A stretch of DNA of 64,000 nucleotides from JAXMDC01 sp046349035. Its GTDB lineage: Bacteria > Pseudomonadota > Alphaproteobacteria > Rhizobiales > Kaistiaceae. The stretch's first letter is position 1, and every line of letters begins with the position of its first letter. The translations under genes and the position numbers were made by a program. Shown in pieces: positions 1-7,962 of this stretch. Under the pieces are notes generated by a model, which was not told the DNA's origin, made no database searches, and saw only the letters and a program-made list of their open reading frames with translations. The DNA lies in contig JAXMDC010000004.1 in the NCBI GenBank assembly GCA_046349035.1, forward strand, positions 434,001 through 498,000, given 5' to 3'.

Positions 1-1
1 C

Positions 2-370
2 GTCCGCGGCGGACTCCAGGCGGTGCCGCGCGGTCAGCTGGAAGGGGCCCTGTCGCTCGGCCTGACCCGCTGGCAGGCGACGCGCCTGGTGGTCCTGCCT
101 CAGGCTCTCCGCACGGTCATTCCCGGCATCGTCAATTCCTACATCGCGCTCTTCAAGGACACGAGCCTCGTCCTCATCATCGGCCTCTTCGACCTCCTCG
201 GCACGGTGCAGCTCAACTTCGCCGATGCTGAATGGGCGACCGCCAGCACGCCGGCAACCGGCTATGTCTTTGCCGCCGCCGTTTACTGGGTGTTCTGCTT
301 CGGCCTCTCACGTTACTCGCAGGCGATGGAGCGACGCCTCGGCGCGTCGCGGCGCACGGAGGCCCGATGA
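2..370 (+). CDS. aapM: Amino-acid ABC transporter permease, AapM-type (5' end outside window)
   Basis: This is the C-terminal 122 residues of an inner-membrane permease for polar amino acids. The reading frame is open from the first bases of the window and begins with VRGGLQAVPRGQLEGALSLG. That is the conserved cytoplasmic EAA loop of the HisM/GlnP permease family, which contacts the ATPase. Two hydrophobic segments follow, and the end FGLSRYSQAMERRL resembles the usual AapM C terminus. The stop codon overlaps the start of the ATPase gene (ATGA), so the two are translationally coupled. AapM rather than another polar amino-acid permease is inferred from the C terminus and from the partner gene. 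The missing upstream part should hold the rest of this gene and probably aapQ and aapJ. Confidence 0.85.
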   Translation, partial: VRGGLQAVPRGQLEGALSLGLTRWQATRLVVLPQALRTVIPGIVNSYIALFKDTSLVLIIGLFDLLGTVQLNFADAEWATASTPATGYVFAAAVYWVFCFGLSRYSQAMERRLGASRRTEAR

Positions 371-1155
371 GCACCGAGCTTGGCGAGAACGGCGGCGAAC
401 GGCTCGCCCGCATTCCTCCCTCGGCCGTCGCCATCGAGATCGGCGGGCTGGAGAAGTGGTTCGGCAACGTCCCAGTCCTCCGCGGCATCGACCTCACGGT
501 GATGGGTGGCGAGCGCATTGTCATCTGCGGCCCGTCGGGATCGGGCAAGTCGACCCTGCTCCGCTGCATCAATCGCCTCGAAGATCACCAAGCGGGTCGG
601 ATTGTCGTCGAGGGCGTCGAATTGACCGGTGATCTGAAGCGCGTCGACGAAGTGCGCCGCGAGGTCGGCATGGTTTTCCAGCAGTTCAACCTCTTCCCGC
701 ACCTGACTGTGCTGGAGAACTGCACGCTCGCGCCGATCTGGGTGCGCGGCATCGGCCGCCGCGACGCCGAAACCATCGCCATGCGCTTCCTTGAACGCGT
801 GCGCATCCCCGAGCAGGCGGCCAAGTACCCCGGCCAACTCTCCGGCGGCCAGCAACAGCGCGTCGCGATCGCCCGCGCCCTTTGCATGACCCCGAAAATC
901 ATGCTCTTCGACGAGCCGACATCGGCCCTCGACCCCGAGATGATCAAGGAGGTTCTCGACGTCATGGTCGACCTCGCCGAAGACGGCATGACCATGCTCG
1001 TGGTGACCCACGAAATGGGTTTTGCCCGCCAGGTGGCGAGCCGCATCGTCTTCATGGATCAGGGGCAGATCGTCGAGGTCGGCCCGCCGGAGACCTTCTT
1101 CACCAGCCCGCAGCACGAGAGAACCAAACAGTTCCTCAGCCAGGTTCTGCGCTGA
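367..1155 (+). CDS. aapP: Amino-acid ABC transporter ATP-binding protein, AapP/GlnQ type
   Basis: This is the cytoplasmic ATPase that powers uptake of polar amino acids through the preceding permease. The 262-residue protein has Walker A GPSGSGKST (about 55-63), Q-loop FQQFNLFPH, signature LSGGQQQR (about 158), Walker B IMLFDEP (about 178) and switch His in VVTHEM (about 215). The segment PQHERTKQFLSQVL at the C terminus is typical of the GlnQ/AapP group. I chose the ATG at 367, which overlaps the permease stop by four bases. The frame is open further upstream, but that part only runs antiparallel to permease coding sequence. The next gene follows after 110 bases and has its own promoter. Confidence 0.92.
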   Translation: MSTELGENGGERLARIPPSAVAIEIGGLEKWFGNVPVLRGIDLTVMGGERIVICGPSGSGKSTLLRCINRLEDHQAGRIVVEGVELTGDLKRVDEVRREVGMVFQQFNLFPHLTVLENCTLAPIWVRGIGRRDAETIAMRFLERVRIPEQAAKYPGQLSGGQQQRVAIARALCMTPKIMLFDEPTSALDPEMIKEVLDVMVDLAEDGMTMLVVTHEMGFARQVASRIVFMDQGQIVEVGPPETFFTSPQHERTKQFLSQVLR

Positions 1156-1183
1156 GGTTTCCACACTGCCGACCCGGCGCAGG

Positions 1184-1217
1184 TTGACACCCCCCCGACG
1201 TGTTATGATATAACATA
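1184..1217 (+). promoter_or_regulatory. Candidate promoter with overlapping Zur box for the zinc operon
   Basis: A TTGACA hexamer lies at 1184-1189. After a 17-base spacer comes GATATA at 1207-1212 (TATAAC at 1209 is an alternative -10). The -10 region is covered by the palindrome TGTTAT-GAT-ATAACA at 1201-1215, with arms that match perfectly. This has the form of the proteobacterial Zur operator core, and the next gene is znuC, so zinc-dependent repression is the natural reading. Zur itself is not in the window. Confidence 0.8.
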
Positions 1218-1265
1218 CGCATCGGAGCAACCGGCAACTCGGGGCCACGAGTCGAGGAAAAGTCG

Positions 1266-1988
1266 ATGAATCTTTCGCCGCCGGCGATCGCGCTTCGGAA
1301 TGTAGAGTTGGTCTATACGGACCGCGTCGCTGTCCATGGCCTGTCGGGAGATTTCACCCCAGGCTCTCTGACCGCAGTCATCGGCCCGAACGGCGGTGGC
1401 AAGTCGACTCTGCTCGCCGCGCTCGCCGGGCTGCTCCGCCCCTCGCGCGGCTCAATTGCCTTCGCCGGAGGCGATGCACCCGACATCGCCTACCTGCCGC
1501 AGGACGTGTCGCTCGACCGCGCATTCCCGATCTCGGTTACCGATCTCGTCGCCTTCGGGCTATGGCGCCGGACGCTCGGCCGAGCGGAGTCTGCGGCGGC
1601 GGTGAACGGCGCGATCGCTGCCGTTGGCCTCTCGGGCCTTGAGACTCGTTCGGTTGGAAGCCTTTCCGGCGGGCAGCTCCAGCGAGCCTTGCTCGCCCGC
1701 CTGCTCGTCCAGGACGCGCCTGTGGTTCTTCTCGACGAACCGCTTAGCTCAGTCGATCCTCAGACCGAGGAGACCGTCCTTCAGCTCATTGCCCGCTGGC
1801 ACGCCGACGGCAGGACAGTGATCGTCGCTCTGCATGATGTCGCGCATGTCAGCGATCTCTTCCCCACCACGTTGTTCCTCGACGGGGCACCGGTCGCTTG
1901 GGGCCCGACTGCCGACGTTCTCGCCGCCCACCCGCTCGCGCCCCCCACATCCGCCGCGGATCGGTTTCACCGACTCGCCGCCGCCTAA
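1266..1988 (+). CDS. znuC: Zinc ABC transporter ATP-binding protein ZnuC
   Basis: This is the cytoplasmic ATPase of a high-affinity zinc importer. It is 240 residues long with Walker A GPNGGGKST (about 40-48), Q-loop YLPQD, signature LSGGQLQR (about 133), Walker B VVLLDEP (about 153) and switch His in VALHD (about 190). It belongs to the metal-chelate group (ZnuC/MntB/TroB). Zinc rather than manganese is inferred from the Zur-like operator upstream. GAGG about ten bases before the ATG may serve as ribosome binding site. The permease gene follows after four bases. The periplasmic binding protein ZnuA is not encoded here, which is unusual because znuA is normally next to znuCB. Confidence 0.88.
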   Translation: MNLSPPAIALRNVELVYTDRVAVHGLSGDFTPGSLTAVIGPNGGGKSTLLAALAGLLRPSRGSIAFAGGDAPDIAYLPQDVSLDRAFPISVTDLVAFGLWRRTLGRAESAAAVNGAIAAVGLSGLETRSVGSLSGGQLQRALLARLLVQDAPVVLLDEPLSSVDPQTEETVLQLIARWHADGRTVIVALHDVAHVSDLFPTTLFLDGAPVAWGPTADVLAAHPLAPPTSAADRFHRLAAA

Positions 1989-1992
1989 GCCG

Positions 1993-2859
1993 ATGGCCGC
2001 ATTCGATGAGCTACTGGCGTCGTTCGCACTGTCCCAGCCAACCGCGCGGGCACTCCTGGCGACGCTCTGCCTGTCGCTGGCGGGAACGCCGATTGGGGTC
2101 TTCCTCACTCTTCGCCGCATGAGCCTCGCCGGCGACGCCATGTCTCACGCCATCCTGCCGGGCGTCGCCATTGCCTTCCTGGCGGTCGGTCAATCGCCGA
2201 TTGCCATGGCCATCGGCGGCGCCGCCGCCGGCATTGTCGTTGCCTTAGCGTCGAGCTTCGTCAGCCGGCGGACACCGATCCGCGAGGACGCGAGCCTCGC
2301 CGCGGTCTACCTCATTTCGCTGGCCCTCGGCGTCGCCTTGGTCAGCCTGCGCGGCACGTCCCTCGATCTCGATCACATCCTCTTCGGCGACGCCTTTGCG
2401 ATCGCTCCGGAAAGCCTCGCGTTGATTGTCGGCATCGCTGCGGTCACGCTGCTGGCCCTCCCCCTGCTCTTCCGCGCCCTCGTCATCGAGAGCGCCGATC
2501 CACTGTTCTTCCGCTCGGTCAGTCGTCGCGGACCGGCGGTGCAGGCGGCCTTCCTGGTACTGATGGTCGTCAACCTCGTCGCCGGCTATCAGGCGCTCGG
2601 GACGCTTCTCGCAATCGGCCTAATGGTCCTGCCGGCCGCCATTGCCCGGCTGTGGACCGATCGCATCCGCACCTTGATGCTGCTTGCCCCGGCGATCGGC
2701 ATGGCGGCGAGCCTCGTCGGCCTGCTGACCGCGGATCGCCTCGGTCTCGAGCCCGGACCGGCGGTGATCCTTGCCGCCGGCATCGTCTATGCCGCCTCGC
2801 TTCTGGCGACCCGCCTGACCGCCCGAACGGGGGTTCGCCGCGCCCCGGCTATGCGTTAA
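1993..2859 (+). CDS. znuB: Zinc ABC transporter permease ZnuB
   Basis: This 288-residue inner-membrane permease belongs to the ABC-3 family (ZnuB/MntC/TroC). It is hydrophobic almost throughout, with about eight or nine predicted membrane segments. The conserved stretch RRMSLAGDAMSHAILPGVA near residue 40 is a family hallmark (GDALSHAxLPGV in ZnuB). GYQALGTLLAIGLMVLPAA in the second half is also characteristic. The ATG at 1993 is chosen because it follows the znuC stop by four bases and gives a normal N terminus. The frame is open upstream, but that part lies inside znuC. Together with ZnuC it forms the membrane part of the importer. Confidence 0.88.
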   Translation: MAAFDELLASFALSQPTARALLATLCLSLAGTPIGVFLTLRRMSLAGDAMSHAILPGVAIAFLAVGQSPIAMAIGGAAAGIVVALASSFVSRRTPIREDASLAAVYLISLALGVALVSLRGTSLDLDHILFGDAFAIAPESLALIVGIAAVTLLALPLLFRALVIESADPLFFRSVSRRGPAVQAAFLVLMVVNLVAGYQALGTLLAIGLMVLPAAIARLWTDRIRTLMLLAPAIGMAASLVGLLTADRLGLEPGPAVILAAGIVYAASLLATRLTARTGVRRAPAMR

Positions 2860-2891
2860 TCTGCCCCAGCGGAGCGGGACACAGCGTTGAC

Positions 2892-3599
2892 ATGAACGTC
2901 GTCGAAGTCAGCGATGTCCGCTTCTCCTGGCGTAAGGCTGCCGCTTTCGCCCTCGATATTCCGAAGTTCACGATTGCCGCCGGCGAAAAGGTGCTGCTGC
3001 TGGGGCCCAGCGGTTCGGGCAAGTCGACTTTCCTGAGCCTGATCGCTGGCATCCTCGAGCCGCAAGCGGGGCGCATCGTCGTCCGCGGTACGGAAATCTC
3101 CAAGCTATCGCCAGCCGCGCGCGATCGCTTCCGTGCCGCCGAGATCGGCATCATCTTCCAGATGTTCAACCTTCTTCCCTACCTCTCGTGCCTCGACAAC
3201 GTCGTCCTGGCGCTCGCCTTCGGGCCGGAGCGCCGCCGGCGTGCCGAGGCCGCCGGACCGGCCGCCGACGAGGCGCGGCGTCTGCTGTCTCGCCTCGGCA
3301 TCGACCCCGCCGTCTATGCCGACAAGTCGGCGGTCGAGCTCAGCGTCGGCCAGCAGCAGCGCGTCGCCGCGGCACGCGCACTGATCGGCCGGCCCGGACT
3401 GGTGATCGCCGACGAGCCGACGTCCTCGCTCGACCGCAACGCCCAGGAGGCTTTCCTGGCTCTCCTCCTCGAGGAGATCGCCGCCGCCGACGCTGCCCTT
3501 TTGATGGTAAGCCACGACCAGAGCTTCGCCTCTCGTTTCGACCGGGTCGTGGCGCTCGACGCGATCCTGCGGCAATCCACGGTCGGAGCGCCGCTGTGA
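2892..3599 (+). CDS. LolD/MacB-type ABC transporter ATP-binding protein
   Basis: This 235-residue ATPase is of the LolD/MacB/FtsE class, which works with FtsX-fold permeases on mechanotransmission or extraction at the inner membrane rather than classical uptake. It has Walker A GPSGSGKST (about 38-46), Q-loop FQMFNLLPY, a signature variant LSVGQQQR (about 150) with Val in place of Gly, and Walker B LVIADEP (about 170). It starts 32 bases after znuB and overlaps the permease start (GTGA), so it sits in the zinc operon. Similar ATPase/permease/DUF3299 sets occur in Zur-controlled clusters of gammaproteobacteria (the zrg genes of Vibrio, from memory). The transported substrate is unknown. Confidence 0.82.
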   Translation: MNVVEVSDVRFSWRKAAAFALDIPKFTIAAGEKVLLLGPSGSGKSTFLSLIAGILEPQAGRIVVRGTEISKLSPAARDRFRAAEIGIIFQMFNLLPYLSCLDNVVLALAFGPERRRRAEAAGPAADEARRLLSRLGIDPAVYADKSAVELSVGQQQRVAAARALIGRPGLVIADEPTSSLDRNAQEAFLALLLEEIAAADAALLMVSHDQSFASRFDRVVALDAILRQSTVGAPL

Positions 3600-4858
3600 T
3601 CGTGCCGCGCCTGGCGGCCAGGAGCCTTGCCAACCGCAAGCTCTCGGCTGGCCTGACCGTCGCCTCGATCGCCCTGTCGGTGTTGCTTCTGCTCGGCGTC
3701 GCCACGATCCGCGATGCCATGCGCACGAGTTTCGCCGACACTGTCTCCGGTACTGACCTCCTCGTCGGCGCCCGCACCGGCGCGGTCGAGTTGCTCCTCT
3801 ATTCGGTGTTCCACATCGGCAATGCCACCAACAACATCCGTCAGACCAGCGTCGACGACATCGCCCGGCGACCCGAGGTCGAATGGATCGTGCCGATCTC
3901 GCTCGGCGACTCGCACCGCGGATTTCGCGTTGTCGGCACCAGTGCCGTCTTCTTCGACCGCTACCGCTATCGCGATCGCCAGCCTATCGCCTTCCGCAGC
4001 GGCAAGCCCTTCGCCGATCTCTTCGACACAGTCATCGGCGCGGACGTCGCCGATGCCCTCGGCTACCGCGTCGGCGATCAGGTTGTCGTCGCGCACGGCC
4101 TTGGCACCCTCGCTGGCATGACCCACCAGGACGCGCCATTTGTCATCTCCGGGGTGATTGCCAAGACCGGGACGCCGGTCGACAAGAGCGTCTTCATCAG
4201 TATGCCCGCCATCGAGGCGATCCACGTCGACTGGCAGAACGGCGCCCCGCCGGCGCCGGGACGGGCGACGCCCGCCGACCTGATCCGGGCAATGAACCTC
4301 GAAACCAAACAGCTGACCGCGGTCATGGTCGGAGTGAAACCGAACGCCAACCCTGGCGCTCTTCGCCAATACGTTGTCACTTACCGCGACGAACCGTTGA
4401 CCGCCGTCCTTCCGGCCGACGCCCTGGATCGCCTGTGGTCGGTGTTCGCTCCCGCCGAGACGGCGCTTGTGGCCATATCGTTGGCGGTCATGTTGGCCGC
4501 AGTCGTCGGCATGATGACGACGATCCTGTCGACGCTCGGCGAGCGGCGCCGCGAGATGGCGATCCTGCGCGCGGTCGGCGCCCGCCCCACCACTGTCTTC
4601 GCGCTTCTCCTCGCCGAAGCCGGAGCCCTCGCCATCGCCGGTGCGCTCGCCGGCATCGCGCTCACCTATGCGGCACTCTTCGTCGCCCGCCCCTGGATCG
4701 ACGGGAAGTTCGGTCTTTACCTTCCCCTTGCCGCACCGGGACCGCCGGAGGCGCTCGCCTTGGCTATTGCCGTCCTTGCCGGCCTCGCCGTTGGGCTAGT
4801 GCCGGCTGCCCGCGCCTACCGCAACTCGGTCGCCGACGGCATCATCGTCCGCAGCTGA
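3596..4858 (+). CDS. FtsX/MacB-fold ABC transporter permease
   Basis: This 420-residue inner-membrane protein has the MacB/LolC topology. There is one membrane segment near residues 15-36, a periplasmic domain of about 230 residues, and three membrane segments in the last 150 residues with the family motif LGERRREMAILRAVGARP. The GTG start overlaps the stop of the partner ATPase (GTGA). The periplasmic domain contains segments such as HIGNATNNIR and GDSHRGFRVVGT. In the related Zur-linked clusters this permease accompanies DUF3299 proteins, so a role in zinc homeostasis at the envelope is inferred, not shown. Confidence 0.82.
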   Translation: MIVPRLAARSLANRKLSAGLTVASIALSVLLLLGVATIRDAMRTSFADTVSGTDLLVGARTGAVELLLYSVFHIGNATNNIRQTSVDDIARRPEVEWIVPISLGDSHRGFRVVGTSAVFFDRYRYRDRQPIAFRSGKPFADLFDTVIGADVADALGYRVGDQVVVAHGLGTLAGMTHQDAPFVISGVIAKTGTPVDKSVFISMPAIEAIHVDWQNGAPPAPGRATPADLIRAMNLETKQLTAVMVGVKPNANPGALRQYVVTYRDEPLTAVLPADALDRLWSVFAPAETALVAISLAVMLAAVVGMMTTILSTLGERRREMAILRAVGARPTTVFALLLAEAGALAIAGALAGIALTYAALFVARPWIDGKFGLYLPLAAPGPPEALALAIAVLAGLAVGLVPAARAYRNSVADGIIVRS

Positions 4859-4914
4859 ACGAGCTGCGCCGCTTGTGCTAAGCTTGTTGGGTGTCGACGT
4901 CGCGTTCGCTTCCG

Positions 4915-5256
4915 ATGACGAGAATTTCAGGCCTTCTGCGCGGCAGCGCGTTCTCTCTTGCCACGGTGCTGGCACTTACCGCCGGCGCCTTCGCCGAGAC
5001 GCCGGCCGCGACTGCCGTCCGCCAGTACATCGCCTTCAATCTCGGCAAGCGCCTCGAAGTCATTACGCCCGAGCGGATGATGATGGAGGACCTTTGCGAA
5101 GGGGACGAGGTCATCCTCGCCCGTCTCTTCAACAAAATCGTCCGCCAGTTCAAGATCGATCCGTCGATCGACGAGATGAGCGCCTGGGTCCACGTCGGCG
5201 ACATCGTCGCCTATGTCGAGACGCACGCTCCCGAACCGGAGCGAGGGCAACGGTGA
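4915..5256 (+). CDS. Small exported protein of unknown function in the zinc operon
   Basis: I do not recognise this 113-residue protein. The ATG at 4915 gives a clear Sec signal peptide (MTRISGLLRG, then a hydrophobic core ending in AGAFA before ET). An in-frame GTG at 4891 would add eight residues and is less likely. The mature part of about 86 residues is acidic, with the stretch MMMEDLCEGDEVIL and one cysteine, and has no histidine cluster of the kind seen in ZnuA. It follows the permease by 56 bases and its stop overlaps the next start (TGATG). Its position between the FtsX-type permease and the DUF3299 gene suggests a periplasmic accessory to that transporter. Confidence 0.7.
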   Translation: MTRISGLLRGSAFSLATVLALTAGAFAETPAATAVRQYIAFNLGKRLEVITPERMMMEDLCEGDEVILARLFNKIVRQFKIDPSIDEMSAWVHVGDIVAYVETHAPEPERGQR

Positions 5257-5771
5257 TGGCAAGACGATCCACTTGGCCGGCCTGCACGGTGCCGGCGATT
5301 GTTGCAGGCGCATTCCTGCTTGCCGCGCCCGCCGGTGCCGCAGCGCTCCTCCTCGAATGGCAGGACTTGATCCCGACCTCGGCGCAGATCGCTCAGGGCG
5401 TGGTCAAGGGCGTCGTTGCCCACGAAGACATCGCCCACCTCCCCGCCGCCGAGCAGCAGGCATCGGCGCCGATCCGCACCGACCTCGACGGCCGCGAAGT
5501 GAAGATCGGCGGCTACGTTGTGCCGCTCGCCTTCAAGGGCACGGCGGTGACTGAATTTCTGCTCGCGCCCTTTGTCGGTGCCTGCGTGCATGTGCCGGCA
5601 CCGCCGGCCAACCAACTCGTCTACATCTCCTATCCCAAGGGGATCGACCTCAGCGTGCTGACCGCCTCGGTCTGGGTCACCGGGCCGATGAAGGCGTCGC
5701 TGCTGACGACCGATCTTGCCGCCGTCGGCTATCGCATCGAGGCAGCGACGGTCGCCCCCGCCGACTTCTAG
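5256..5771 (+). CDS. DUF3299 family exported protein
   Basis: This 171-residue exported protein has a signal peptide in about residues 1-29, ending APAGAAA. The DUF3299 hallmark is FVGACVHVPAPPANQLVY at about residues 105-122, preceded by GGYVVPLAF. DUF3299 proteins are periplasmic or lipoproteins of unknown biochemistry and are often found in Zur-controlled gene sets with an ABC ATPase and FtsX-type permease. The gene starts one base inside the previous stop and is the last of the rightward operon. The next gene is convergent, five bases away. The family call is firm and the role in zinc handling is inferred from context. Confidence 0.82.
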   Translation: MARRSTWPACTVPAIVAGAFLLAAPAGAAALLLEWQDLIPTSAQIAQGVVKGVVAHEDIAHLPAAEQQASAPIRTDLDGREVKIGGYVVPLAFKGTAVTEFLLAPFVGACVHVPAPPANQLVYISYPKGIDLSVLTASVWVTGPMKASLLTTDLAAVGYRIEAATVAPADF

Positions 5772-5776
5772 CCGCC

Positions 5777-6232
5777 TCAGTTCCGGTCTTCCGGCAGCAC
5801 CGGCAACTGCTGGATCTGCACCCCTTCCTCCAGCAGGGCCTTCGCCTCCTCGGCGGTCGCCTTGCCGTGGATGCCGCGCGGCTCGACCTCCCGATAATGA
5901 ATCTTCCGCGCTTCCTCGGGGAAGCGGTCGCCGACCGGCTCGGAATTGGCGAGCGCCAGCTGCCGCAGCTGCCGGAGTGCCTCTAACACAGCCGGGTTGC
6001 CGGGATCGGGCAGGGTTGCCACAACGGCCGGCGCCGCTGGCGGTGTCTCGCCGGCCGCTTCGCGCCGCTGTCCGACCAGCGCCGGCGCCATGACCTGGCG
6101 GCCGACGGCCGTACTGCCGCAAGTCGGGCACGCAACTCGCTTCCCCCGTGCCTGCTTCTCGTAGTCGTCGGACGAGCGGAACCAGGCCTCGAAGCTGTGT
6201 TCGGTGTCGCAGACGAGGGCATAGCGGATCAT
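5777..6232 (-). CDS. DUF1178 family protein
   Basis: This 151-residue cytoplasmic protein belongs to DUF1178, found mainly in alphaproteobacteria. The N terminus MIRYALVCDTEHSFEAWFRS is diagnostic, and CPTCGSTAV near residue 37 adds to an early Cys residue to make a rubredoxin-like zinc site. The rest is a low-complexity linker and a C-terminal segment with PEEARKIHYREVEPRGIHG, also conserved in the family. The start overlaps the stop of the upstream hydrolase (ATGA). This pairing of a carbon-nitrogen hydrolase with DUF1178 is common in alphaproteobacteria. Molecular function is unknown. Confidence 0.88.
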   Translation of the reverse strand: MIRYALVCDTEHSFEAWFRSSDDYEKQARGKRVACPTCGSTAVGRQVMAPALVGQRREAAGETPPAAPAVVATLPDPGNPAVLEALRQLRQLALANSEPVGDRFPEEARKIHYREVEPRGIHGKATAEEAKALLEEGVQIQQLPVLPEDRN

Positions 6233-7074
6233 CGCGTCGCGGCTCTCCGGGTGTTCGTATCCGCTCCGAGGCTGAAGCGACGGTCATGCTGCAGCGCCGG
6301 TATCCTGCTCCGTGCCGCCTGGCTCTCGCCCAGGTCGATGTCGATCGCCAGCACGCCCGGTTCCTCGCCGGCTTCGGCCAGGATTCTCCCCCACGGATTA
6401 ACGACGATGCTATGACCGAAGGTCTCGCGCCCGTCGGCGTGCCGACCCCCTTGCGCCGCGGCAATCACGAAAGCGCCGTTCTCGATAGCGCGCGCCCGCT
6501 GCAGCACGTGCCAATGTGCTTCGCCGGTCTGCCGGGTGAACGCCGACGGCACAGCGAGGATGTCGGCGCCGCCCTGCGCCAGCGCACGGTAGAGATGGGG
6601 AAAGCGGAGGTCGTAGCAGATGCTCAGACCGATTGCCGCCTCGCCGAGCCGCGCCACGACCGCTTCGCCGCCCGGCTCATAGGTCCGCGACTCCCGCCAG
6701 CTCTCGCCGCCCGGCAAGTCCACGTCGAACATGTGGATCTTGTCGTAGCGGGCGATGACCGCGCCCGACGGACCGATCAGGAACGAGCGGTTGGCGGCGT
6801 TGCCACGATCGCCGCGGACCGCCAGCGAGCCGAGATGGATGTGGATGCCGAGCTGGCTGGCCAGTTCCCGGGCCCGCGCTAGCGTCGGATCGCTATCCTC
6901 CGGCCGGACGGTGGCAAGGAGCGTGTCGCGGTCCCGCTCGACGATGTTGGTCATCTCAGGCGTCTGGACATAGACCGCGCCCGCCGCCGCCGCCTGGCGC
7001 ACCAGCGCCTCCATCGCCGCGATGTTGGCGCCGACCTCTCGCCCGCTCCGCATTTGCGCAACCGCTACCTTCAT
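6229..7074 (-). CDS. Carbon-nitrogen hydrolase (Nit2-like omega-amidase family)
   Basis: This 281-residue cytoplasmic amidohydrolase belongs to the nitrilase superfamily. The catalytic triad is visible: Glu in QTPEMTN (about 43), Lys in YDKIHMFD (about 113) and Cys in LSICYDLRFP (about 148). The overall pattern fits the Nit1/Nit2 branch, which deaminates alpha-ketoglutaramate or repairs deaminated glutathione. Exact substrate cannot be told from sequence. The ATG at 7074 is preceded by GGGAAGAG at good spacing. A longer open frame upstream only overlaps comF on the same strand. It is co-oriented with comF, 28 bases downstream, and is coupled to the DUF1178 gene. Confidence 0.87.
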   Translation of the reverse strand: MKVAVAQMRSGREVGANIAAMEALVRQAAAAGAVYVQTPEMTNIVERDRDTLLATVRPEDSDPTLARARELASQLGIHIHLGSLAVRGDRGNAANRSFLIGPSGAVIARYDKIHMFDVDLPGGESWRESRTYEPGGEAVVARLGEAAIGLSICYDLRFPHLYRALAQGGADILAVPSAFTRQTGEAHWHVLQRARAIENGAFVIAAAQGGRHADGRETFGHSIVVNPWGRILAEAGEEPGVLAIDIDLGESQAARSRIPALQHDRRFSLGADTNTRRAATR

Positions 7075-7102
7075 CACTCTTCCCGATCCCGATTGCATCG
7101 TC

Positions 7103-7885
7103 CTAGTCCCGCACCACCCGCGCAAACACCACGACGTCGACCCCGCTCGCCCCGGCGCGCAGCAGCGCCCGCGTCGCCGCCTTGGCGGTCGCTCCGGTCG
7201 TGTAGACATCGTCGACCAGCAGTACGTGCCGACCGGCGATCTCCGCCCGCCGGCGGGGGGCGACGGCAAACGCGCCGCGGACATTGTTCTGCCGTTGCGT
7301 GGCGCTGAGGCCGACCTGGCGCCGCGTTGGCTTTACCCGCTCAAGAGCGAGCGGACGATACGGACGGCCGCCGGCGCGCGCCACCGCCGCCGCCAGCGCC
7401 GCCGACTGATTGAATCGCCTCTGCCACAGCCGCCGCCGGTGAAGCGGCACCGGCACCACCACGTCCGCCGTATCCAGGAGATCGCTTCCCGCCCGCGCCA
7501 TCCAACCTCCGATGGCCGGCGCCAGATCCAGCCGGTCGCGGTACTTGAGACGGTGCACGAGATCGCGTCCCCCGCCCTCGAAGGCGGCAACGGCGCGCAG
7601 CCGCCCGAACGGCGGCGGCTCGGCGATCGCCTCCGCCGACAGTGCTCCGCGCCCCGCGTCGTAAGCGAACGGAAGACCCAAGCGCTCGCAGAACGGCCGT
7701 TCGATCAGCCGCAGCGCTACCCAGCAGGCGGGGCAGAGCGCCCCCCGCCTAGCGACGCCGGTCTCGCACAAGAGGCATTGCGGCGGCAGGATGAAGTCCG
7801 CGCAGCGGCTGGCCAGGCGGGTCAGCCAGGATCGCCTGGGCGTCGGGGCCGACGAAACGCGAGGGGCGGCGGAGATTGCGTCCAT
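7103..7885 (-). CDS. comF: ComF family phosphoribosyltransferase-like protein
   Basis: This 260-residue protein has the ComF/GntX layout: an N-terminal zinc-finger region with CLLCETG (about 38) and CPACW (about 52), then a phosphoribosyltransferase fold. The PRPP loop is LLVDDVYTTGATA (about 223-235). In naturally competent bacteria ComF helps import DNA, while in most proteobacteria its role is unknown. VPLHRRRLWQRRFNQS near residue 148 is the conserved ComF segment. It heads a leftward group with the carbon-nitrogen hydrolase and DUF1178 genes. The intergenic region of about 77 bases to the divergent methyltransferase gene probably carries both promoters. Confidence 0.88.
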   Translation of the reverse strand: MDAISAAPRVSSAPTPRRSWLTRLASRCADFILPPQCLLCETGVARRGALCPACWVALRLIERPFCERLGLPFAYDAGRGALSAEAIAEPPPFGRLRAVAAFEGGGRDLVHRLKYRDRLDLAPAIGGWMARAGSDLLDTADVVVPVPLHRRRLWQRRFNQSAALAAAVARAGGRPYRPLALERVKPTRRQVGLSATQRQNNVRGAFAVAPRRRAEIAGRHVLLVDDVYTTGATAKAATRALLRAGASGVDVVVFARVVRD

Positions 7886-7962
7886 GCGCCGGGAAGTCTA
7901 GCCGGAGGGTGGTAAGAACGTAAGTTCCACCCTTCACCGACCTGAGTTTGCTGCAAAGCCTC

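Noticed and set aside
313..1248. A 311-codon frame antisense to aapP
   Set aside because: It is the mirror of the ATPase coding sequence, and aapP motifs are complete on the plus strand.
5211..6464. A 417-codon leftward open frame over DUF3299, DUF1178 and the hydrolase end
   Set aside because: It overlaps three genes with clear family matches and its translation is low-complexity.
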